A program made the position numbers and the translations under genes. A stretch of 64,000 nucleotides of DNA from Oegoconia quadripuncta (Eukaryota > Arthropoda > Insecta > Lepidoptera > Autostichidae), in NCBI GenBank assembly GCA_949316235.1, contig OX438743.1, forward strand, positions 32,333,242 to 32,397,241, given 5' to 3'. This document shows, piece by piece, positions 59,601-64,000 of this stretch (within the stretch, counting starts at the first letter, position 1; each line of letters begins with the position of its first letter). The notes under the pieces were generated by a model. It had not been told where the DNA came from and made no database searches. It saw only the letters and a list, made by a program, of their open reading frames with translations.

Positions 59601-59792
59601 ACAATAATTTTTAATTTCCAGGGTTTTATTATAGAGACTTTCAAAGGAGGGTACTTCAAATTGCACTTTACCAATGACTTTGTTGTTGACGGCATCACCT
59701 GTTTGACGCCCGATAAGTATTGTTTGGAAAATTTTAAGAAAATCTACGGTTTGTCCTCTGCGATGCTGAATAATGTACATTTGAGATACTCT
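38416..59792 (+). CDS. CFAP61: CFAP61 (cilia and flagella associated protein 61), 25 exons, 3-prime incomplete
   Basis: Exons: 38416-38621, 39125-39259, 39814-39968, 41440-41584, 41710-41845, 42627-42787, 42870-42945, 43323-43582, 43934-43992, 44665-44773, 45220-45331, 46005-46075, 46587-46766, 47507-47732, 48343-48461, 49436-49567, 50588-50782, 51318-51446, 51869-52038, 53025-53179, 54719-54920, 55494-55663, 56659-56810, 57493-57646, 59622-59792. They total 3,780 nt with all phases closing. The N-terminal third matches the CFAP61 GNAT-like domain (NTLFIHFLCCKDS; CPKMKIRRAV; YGNYYLSEII). The middle has YSGEPNAFIIELYCL and RPAEFSDIPQISMLL. The C-terminal half is a Rossmann-like FAD/NAD-type domain (RIVIAGASRTAQAFLNTLLF, LIGKQYQHPE, IAYDGGILID...IYAAGP). 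Known role: calmodulin/radial-spoke-associated complex of the axoneme; in insects expected in sperm flagella. The protein equivalent is about 1,240 residues in mammals; about 100 C-terminal residues are not in the window. Confidence 0.92.
39505..39740 (+). repeat. LINE-type 3-prime tail in CFAP61 intron
   Basis: TATTCTTATACACAAATCCG, GATTATGGCCCATGCTCTC and GGCTGTGCCCCAACTGTGGG then GCTGATGATCAG form the same tail used by the 5S-headed SINEs. The upstream part may be their body. Confidence 0.6.
41020..41220 (+). repeat. Tandem pair of the GCGATAAACGTTT...GTCGCGCG repeat (94-bp period)
   Basis: Unit starts at 41020 and 41114 (GCGATAAACGTTTATGTCGC and GCGATAAACGTTTGTCGCGC). Both continue CGCGAGGTAGTATTTGTC, then TTGGTTTGGACGAAATATAC. 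The same sequence occurs once inverted at 14385-14492 and as a fragment at 63953-64000. Located in the CFAP61 intron before the exon at 41440. Confidence 0.8.
42985..43285 (-). repeat. tRNA-derived SINE (family C) in CFAP61 intron
   Basis: Starts (minus-strand 3-prime end) at the T-run near 42998, contains CACACCTGTTGTTAAGTGAAG and GGCTGGCTATCTTATCTCTG, and ends in a tRNA-like head (CGACCTCCGATTCGTAAACC, then GCGCCACGGAGGCGG) about 38 bases before the exon at 43323. Confidence 0.7.
43798..43862. repeat. Perfect 29-bp inverted repeat with 7-base loop
   Basis: Arm 43798-43826 (AACGTTGTCTCACTTTATCT...) is exactly complementary to 43834-43862 (...AGATAAAGTGAGACAACGTT), loop TTGCACA. It lies in the 350-base CFAP61 intron 43583-43933. 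Confidence 0.9.
44130..44261. mobile_element. 132-bp fold-back MITE
   Basis: Arms of about 40 bases: GATTCGGATATACACCAACT AAACTAAAACC at 44131-44161 pairs with GGATTTAGTTTATTTGGTGT ATATCCGAATC at 44228-44258. Non-coding; in the CFAP61 intron before 44665. Confidence 0.75.
44410..44446. repeat. Perfect 17-bp hairpin with 3-base loop
   Basis: CGGGTTCGTGAATTTTG (44410-44426), loop TGA, CAAAATTCACGAACCCG (44430-44446). It is in the same CFAP61 intron as the MITE at 44130. Confidence 0.9.
45925..45959. repeat. (TTA)n tract ending in a 16-bp hairpin
   Basis: ATTACAATTATTATTA (45925-45940), loop AGG, TAATAATAATTGTAAT (45944-45959). It directly follows a (TTA)n run and is about 45 bases before the CFAP61 exon at 46005. 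Confidence 0.8.
46915..47215 (-). repeat. 5S-rRNA-derived SINE (SINE3-like), copy 3
   Basis: From 47213 on the minus strand: CGATTAGCAAAGTTATGCAA, GGCGCGGTCAGTCTTTGGAT, GGGTGACCACC; this tracks the central 55 bases of 5S rRNA. The 3-prime part ends in GAGGCTGTACCCCAACAGTA at 46915-46940, the LINE tail shared with 39640-39735. Length about 300 bp. In the CFAP61 intron after 46766. Confidence 0.75.
47402..47497 (+). repeat. SINE family A 3-prime half abutting a CFAP61 acceptor
   Basis: CAACCATCTGGTATCCATAA (47410-47429) through AGATGGCGCTGTGTG (47459-47473) to an ATTTATTTATT tail. The acceptor TTTTCTTACAG at 47496-47506 follows at once. Confidence 0.85.
50896..51271. mobile_element. 376-bp fold-back MITE filling a CFAP61 intron
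   Basis: Ends are ATACTGGATGAGG...TTTTTTACCGTAAGGA (50896-50925) and the complement TCCTTACGGTAAAAAAACTCATCCAGTAT (51243-51271), with pairing over about 75 bases. Single arms occur at 12663-12772 and 14757-14850. The intron (50783-51317) contains little else. Confidence 0.75.
52075..52295. mobile_element. Fold-back MITE family D, copy 1
   Basis: Outer ends GAATTTGAATTCGTGTAATT (52083-52102) and ACACGAATTCAAATTCAGCC (52261-52280) are inverted; the interior has GAATTCGACTATGGTAGCC and GGGAAAGTTGCTCGTAATCA. Starts within 40 bases of the donor at 52038. Confidence 0.7.
52495..52772 (+). repeat. tRNA-derived SINE with LINE tail (GATGAT)n
   Basis: Head GTGCGTCGGTGGTTCAGTGC and GGTCCGGGTTCGATTCCGAG (A and B boxes), body AACATCGCGAGGAAACCTGC, tail CGCATTGGGCATCGTGGTCG and TGACGATGATGATGATGATA. 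Located in the CFAP61 intron before 53025. Confidence 0.75.
53370..53605 (+). repeat. tRNA-derived SINE (family C)
   Basis: Plus-strand copy: CCCCTCCGTGGCTGAATGTA head with a decayed B box, GCTAGCTACCACTATCTTACC, GGCCTCATCTTCACTTAACA and a tail AGCTAATCCGTTGTGAATAA. Confidence 0.7.
53640..53910. mobile_element. Fold-back MITE family D, copy 2
   Basis: GACTGGTGACTCCACTCCTG (53669-53688) through ACGAACAACTTTCC pairs with GGAAAGTTGTTCGT...CAGGAGTGGAGTCACCAGTT (53833-53869); the right end continues ACACGAATTCAAATTCACCC. Confidence 0.8.
54020..54352 (-). repeat. tRNA-derived SINE (family C), full length
   Basis: Minus strand: head CGCCTCCGTGGCTCAATGTA (ending 54352) and B box GAGGTCGCGGGTTCGATCCC at 54290-54310; body with GGTAGGGCATTT; tail GAGGTCAAGTACCAACCCGT near 54040-54060. 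Best copy of this family. Confidence 0.85.
55670..55850. mobile_element. Fold-back MITE family D, copy 3, next to a CFAP61 donor
   Basis: CAAGGAACCATAGCCGAATT starts 11 bases after the exon ending 55663; right part GGGAAAGTTGTTCGTAATCA then AGAGTGGAGTCGTCAGTAAA and GAATTATGTGAATTCAATTT. The left outer arm is missing. Confidence 0.7.
56395..56575 (+). repeat. Retroelement tail with (GATGAT)n
   Basis: CTTCCCATTGGGCGTCGTAA, AAACCCTCCTTTGGAAAGCG, and CTGTTACAGGCCGATGATGATG mark a LINE/SINE 3-prime end in the intron before the CFAP61 exon at 56659. Confidence 0.6.
57493..57646 (+). CDS. CFAP61: CFAP61 exon 24, hidden under an antisense open frame
   Basis: From an acceptor ending 57492 the frame reads ...PELKRPLVWHCVLPGN then LQYLEVRSPG and ends QSLQYN|GTAAGC. 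LPGN-YLEV parallels the LPG-YYLH segment of CFAP61. It bridges phase 2 (exon ending 56810) to phase 0 (exon starting 59622), which otherwise would not join. A second acceptor after 57539 would also keep frame and shorten the exon by 47 bases minus two phase-equivalent bases, so the start is less certain than the end. Confidence 0.8.
57814..58656 (-). mobile_element. Internally deleted mariner-type element with ~280-bp inverted termini
   Basis: Outer ends ACTATACAGGGCGTCCCAAA (57814-57833) and the complement TTTGGGACGCCCTGTATAGT (58635-58654). The arms match closely to about 58095 and from about 58372. The centre (58372-58166, minus) encodes the C-terminal end of a mariner-like transposase: DFFFWGYVKDML, later SGLIKRLAICVRQEGSHFEHL and a stop. 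Both arms carry mirror copies of the same short open frame. A TA flank fits the superfamily. Confidence 0.85.
58166..58372 (-). pseudogene. Mariner-like transposase C-terminal remnant
   Basis: About 68 codons from the DFFFWGY block (which in mariners follows the last catalytic residue) to the stop. The catalytic domain and DNA-binding N-terminus are absent, so it is non-functional. Confidence 0.8.
59478..59550 (+). repeat. SINE family C tail
   Basis: CTCATCTTCACTTAACATCA then GTGATGGAGGTCAAGTGCTA and ACCCGTTGTACATAAAAAAC lie about 70 bases before the CFAP61 exon at 59622. Confidence 0.65.
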
Positions 59793-59989
59793 GTAAGTAT
59801 TTGTAAACTGATTGGACCTACCTACTTACATTAGTACCTACATAATATTTATTAGGGATGATATATGTCTTTATTCGGAAAAAAGATATTGGTCATCAAA
59901 AAAATCATTCATGCATGTCTGGGCTTAGAACCTAGTTAGTAACTCGAATAGTACTATATACTATACAGATTTTAATGAAAATTCCACTT

Positions 59990-60180
59990 TTCTACAGCCA
60001 GTTAAAGTCAGAAATTCTTTGTTTTGTAGGTACACAGGGTACACTAAAATAGTCGGATTTTAAATTTTTTAAGCTTGTTCGAAAGGCAATTTTCCCCTGA
60101 GAAGAACAAGCAACAAACCCTTTTTAAAAACAGGCTTTTAAGTACAAAAAGGCATAACAATATTTCATTATTCATTGCGA
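59990..60180 (+). repeat. Dispersed repeat shared with 10440-10760
   Basis: TTTTGTAGGTACACAGGGTA and GAAAGGCAATTTTCCCCTGA ... AAGAACAAGCAACAAACCC correspond to the blocks described at 10440-10760. Confidence 0.55.
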
Positions 60181-60844
60181 ACGAGCTGGTTACGTTCATG
60201 GTTGATTATCATCCAAATAGTCTGATATTTTATAATATGCTTTCTTAATAAGTTTCTGTTTTCGAGAATCTTGCTGAGTGTAGAAGAGCTTATCACCAAT
60301 TGAAATGATGCGCGAGAAATTTCATTTGCATGAATAATTATTGCCAGAAACTCGATTAAATAGTAAAATGTCACAGTTATGTTTAAGAATGCGTTAATTG
60401 TGTGATATTTAGTAACGTTATTGTTGTACAATAAAGAATATTATTTTTTTTTGTTACTTGCATTTTAAGGAATGACACAACCAACCATTCTTAATAATAT
60501 CTGTGTATTCAGCTCTTCACATGAATGGTACACCACAAAAGTCGAAGCAATTATACTATTTCCATTTCTTTATTTTCTCGATGACAGCTCCTGTAGAATG
60601 TAACTGCGCATTTTACGCAAAAATTAACTTTTAAATGCGAGGTATAAAAAATACGACAACTGCCTAATTTTGTTCCTTTATCTCATATAATATTCATCCA
60701 AGACAAATTGAGTCCATAAATGCAGTATTTTTTTTTAAAGTACGATAAATAACCAACATTTCAATAAAGTTACTTTCTATGGCAATATGAATAGTGATGT
60801 TATGATAGAAATATCTATATTGTATCGATATTGTATATATATAT

Positions 60845-61165
60845 ATTTTATACTAGCTGACCTGTTCCTGGTGTTACTCAGGCTGCATATAATATAAATA
60901 AAAGATATTCCTCAGTCACTCTTTCTTAAAGTGATTAGATTACCGATGCCACTGACATGACAAAGTTTTTCTCCCATTGCTAAGCCCCTGTTTAATGTAA
61001 CATCATAAAACAGCCACATAAAACAAACACAGGAAAACATGTTTCATCCCAATCGGTTCAGTAGTTTCGGTTTAGGTGGCGTATAAATAACGCAAAAAAC
61101 TAAAAATAAAAATTAAATTCGAATATTACAGACAGACACTACAATTTTATTAATATGTATAGATT
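60845..61165 (+). repeat. Retroelement fragment (TACTAGCTGACC ... ATTAATATGTATAGAT)
   Basis: Starts after a (TA)n run with TATACTAGCTGACCTGTTCC and ends CAATTTTATTAATATGTATA. This start/end pair is common in lepidopteran repeats; the interior has CAATCGGTTCAGTAGTTTCGG. (AT)n tracts flank it on both sides. Confidence 0.55.
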
Positions 61166-61291
61166 ATGTTTATATTGTGTGTATATATATATATATTACA
61201 TTGTATATAAATAAGTAGATATAGGTAGGTACTACTACTAGGACAATGAAACGAAATAATTATGACGACAGGTAATTTTTATTTATTTATT

Positions 61292-62614
61292 TTAATCAAA
61301 ATCTGATGAATCGTCACTGTCACTCGATGAGCTTTCCCCAACATTTATTATAAGTTCCTGTTCTTCTAAATTATCGAATGCCACATGAATTTCCCAATCC
61401 GACATCATAGTGTTTTGGATTCTTCTCACAATATTTTCCCAGTTTTCGGCAGTTACTTCCGCACATGCATTTTTTAATAAATCTAACATTTTGTTTGCCG
61501 TAAAAGGGGGATGGGTATTGTTTCGAGCGGCGTGTCCTTTAATTTGTGCCCATATTAATTCTATAGCATTGTACTGGCAATGATACGGCGGAAGTCGAAG
61601 AACCCAATGACCACATTCGGCAGCTATTTCGTCGATAACATATCTTGTAGGGAGGCTTTTTTTCGATTTTAAAATATCCACTAATTGTACTTTTAATAAA
61701 GTATTATCCACATTTTCGCCATGACGTTGGAGTCAGTCAATTATCTCTTGTTTTTTATTGGCCTGCGTCGACATTTTATCAATTTGTCTGGAATGATATG
61801 TAGCGTTGTCCATAATAATTATCGACGGTTCTTCCAGAGATTGCACCATTTCTTTAAAACATCCTTCGTAAATCTCCGCGTTCATTTCTTCGTGGTAGTC
61901 CACTGTTTTCTTGGATTTAAAGGCCAGTAAAGCATCTGACACGAATCCTTTCGTAGACCCTGCATGGCATATGATAAGGCGTTCACCTTTACCCATTGGC
62001 ACTGAGCTAGTGGAAGCGGCGGTGTCGTCAGTCCAGTTCTTAGACACTGTGTGGTTTGCATTTAACCAAGTCTCGTCAGTGAAAATAACATTTGACCAAT
62101 CTGATATCTTTTTGGCTTCGCTCAAAAATTTGCAGCGAGCCATAGCAACGTCGTGACGCTCCATCAATATTTTACGTTTGTCCGATTTTCTATAAGCAAA
62201 TCCAATTTCTTTCAAAACCAAGCTTAATGACGATTTTTGGCCAAAGAACAAACCACATTCACGCAAAGAAACAACAAGTTTTTTAAGTGTTGGAATTTCT
62301 TTGCGTAAGTAATAGTCATATATATGACGGCGAATAGCGTCAGCGTCGAAGTTATCAACCGATGTCACACGCCGTGGTTGGCGTTTTTTCTTCGGCGAAC
62401 GAACCTTATTTTCCTGCATGCCGCTTGTACCGAAAACTTCGGTAGTAATTTTTGAAACAGTAGGTCCACTAATTCCTAATGCGGCCGAAACACGCTCTCG
62501 CACTTGCGACAGTGGTAATAGCGGGCCACCATTTTGATACTCTGCTTCAAAGTAATTACGAACCTTGATCGCCAGTTCTCTCGCCTGCCTTTTCAGAACA
62601 GATCCTTTCGGCAT
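61292..62614 (-). pseudogene. DD82E (Sailor-like) IS630/Tc1/mariner-superfamily transposase, one in-frame TGA
   Basis: Reads from ATG at 62614 (MPKGSVLKRQ) for about 440 codons to the stop at 61292 with a single interruption, TGA at 61735-61733. Downstream text is in the same frame. The N-terminus has a helix-turn-helix-like segment (VSAALGISGPTVSKI). The catalytic triad reads VIFTDETWLN, IIIMDNATYH (Asp codon at 61810-61808) and CQYNAIELIW (Glu codon at 61561-61559). The last two are 82 residues apart counting the stop as one, the spacing reported for the Sailor/DD82E group (from memory). The C-terminal is an acidic Ser/Asp tail. An in-frame ATG 18 codons upstream exists but the MPKG start is conserved-looking. 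No inverted termini could be found. Confidence 0.85.
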
Positions 62615-63952
62615 TTTGATATTTGACAGCAGAGCAGCAATCAACACGGAGGAACACAAAATACACAACGTAACGTATGGATAATGTGAAAAAACTCAGC
62701 GAACAGAAACAAATAAAAACAAACAAAAAATGGCGTTGGGCCATTGAGTGTTGCCACCTTGAAAAAATATAATTGAATGTTTTTGTTGTATTTGTCTTTG
62801 TTCAAAATATAATAGAACAAAATTAAAAACCCCCGAACTCGCGATACTAAGAACAGAATAGTAGAATAGCACATAAAATGGCCTTTGCCTGCGATCGATA
62901 TCATTACTTATTTAGTCACAACACTACAACTATCAAATTAGATCTGTCATCGAGAAAATAAAGAAATGGAAATAGACAAGGAAATCGTCATGGAAATCGT
63001 ACATTGTCATGACGTCTGTCTGAATTTATTTGAATTCCGAGAACCCGACGCGAAGAGTTTCCATAGGCGCGGTATAAATGTTAGTGGCCAAGACGCTACA
63101 GTTTCTTTGCGTTCATAAATGTTAAAATTGAACATGCCTTGCTCATAATTAGATTAATTTGAGTTTTACATTCCGTAATTTGTAAAATTTTCAACCGTAC
63201 GATTACTTACACATTGTTCTGTGTAGATTATCTCCGACTTAGATAGTACCTACGTACCCATGTAGTTTCACGATACTGAGTCATTCATAAACTTCGATGG
63301 AAATCGTGCCATTTTATAATAGAAAATTTACAATAGCCCTAACATTTGGATTGAAAGCAATATATCAAGGTCGACATCATTTGCCATTAATGTCTTTAGT
63401 TCTTTTTGAACGCTGTACGACCCATTTACACCACCATCGATATTTAGGGTCACAAAGGAAAACAACCTTCACGTTTCTACTATAATTGACACAGTGACCC
63501 AAAAACTACGAGTAGTTATGTGAAAACAAAATATTATTTGGTCGCAAATATTTTTGTAGACTTCGTTATTTTAGTAGTTTTATTATTATATTACTTTTTC
63601 TACGATTTAATGAAATCAACAAACATTTTTAACCTTTTTTGTATTTTAACCGGGATATTACAAGGCCTTTGTTGTAGCGCACATGTGCGCTGCTTTTTGA
63701 TTTATTTGAATTACAATTCATTCACCAAAGAATTGATGCTTATGACTTAGGACCTTAGTAGTAAAGCCTAAAATACTTAAAAATAATTTCTTTTGAGTGA
63801 ATTTTAAGACGATAAGTAAAAGAGTAGAATAAAAGAAATACACGTGCAATATATAACTTCCCTGTATTTATATAGATAGATAAATCGTTTATTGCAGCAC
63901 ATACATGCAATTAATTCTAACAAAAATGAACAAACAATATTTTTTATTACCA
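62615..63952. other. Right flank of the DD82E element and CFAP61 intron, nothing recognisable
   Basis: No CFAP61 C-terminal exon could be identified. A perfect 16-bp palindrome AGCGCACATGTGCGCT is at 63676-63691. A short simple TAGATAGATA tract is at 63873-63890. The 76-codon hydrophobic frame at 63520-63750 has no support as a gene. Confidence 0.45.
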
Positions 63953-64000
63953 GCACGCGATAAACGATTATGTCACGCGAAAAAATATTCGTCCAGCTCA
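63953..64000 (+). repeat. GCGATAAACG...GTCACGCG repeat, truncated by window end
   Basis: CACGCGATAAACGATTATGTCACGCGAAAA then ATATTCGTCCAGCTCA tracks the start of the units at 41020 and 41114. Confidence 0.65.

Noticed and set aside
63227..63266. CFAP61 terminal exon (IISDLDSTYVPM then stop)
   Set aside because: Phase fits, but it lacks the conserved C-terminal block and is short enough to be chance.
63520..63750. 76-codon hydrophobic frame as a small membrane protein
   Set aside because: AT-rich composition gives Phe/Leu/Ile-rich frames by chance; no promoter, splice or homology support.

Overview
The window looks like nuclear DNA of an insect, most probably a moth or butterfly. It is AT-rich. 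Its genes are split into many small exons with GT..AG introns. It is littered with tRNA-head SINEs, 5S-rRNA-head SINEs, LINE tails ending in (GATGAT)n, fold-back MITEs and dispersed repeats ending in CCGCGGGCGGAAAGCTAGT, all typical of Lepidoptera. Species assignment is inference. Nothing prokaryotic was seen.

Two host genes lie head to tail on the + strand. First (about 18.4-37.5 kb) is a PRC1/MAP65/Ase1-family gene (Drosophila fascetto orthologue), the antiparallel microtubule bundler of the anaphase midzone. Thirteen coding exons join without a phase break; only the first few codons are unresolved. Second (38.4-59.8 kb, running past the right end) is CFAP61, an axonemal calmodulin/radial-spoke-associated protein. 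Twenty-five exons total 3,780 nt (1,260 codons) with every junction in phase; the C-terminal roughly 100 residues are not in the window. The PRC1 stop and the CFAP61 start are only about 0.9 kb apart.

Region by region: 1-17.6 kb is a gene-free repeat desert (SINEs, Helitron-like repeats, a 16-bp minisatellite, a GATA microsatellite, a fold-back element packed with CTTGAG/CTCAAG hexamers, and a pair of 14-bp palindromes flanking a TATAAAA). 17.6-37.6 kb is PRC1, whose sixth-to-seventh exon intron houses a 4.3-kb DDE transposon. That transposon has about 150-bp inverted termini, a spliced transposase, exon-duplicated zinc-finger modules and a C-terminal SWIM finger. 38.4-59.8 kb is CFAP61, with MITEs, SINEs and an internally deleted mariner with about 280-bp inverted termini in its introns. 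60-64 kb holds a nearly intact IS630/Tc1/mariner-superfamily transposase with DD82E spacing (Sailor-like), interrupted by one in-frame TGA.

The strongest candidates for under-described biology are the spliced SWIM-DDE transposon with duplicated zinc-finger exons, the DD82E element, the 5S-headed SINE family, and the CTTGAG fold-back. All assignments come from reading translations and repeats by eye. No alignment or database search was run.
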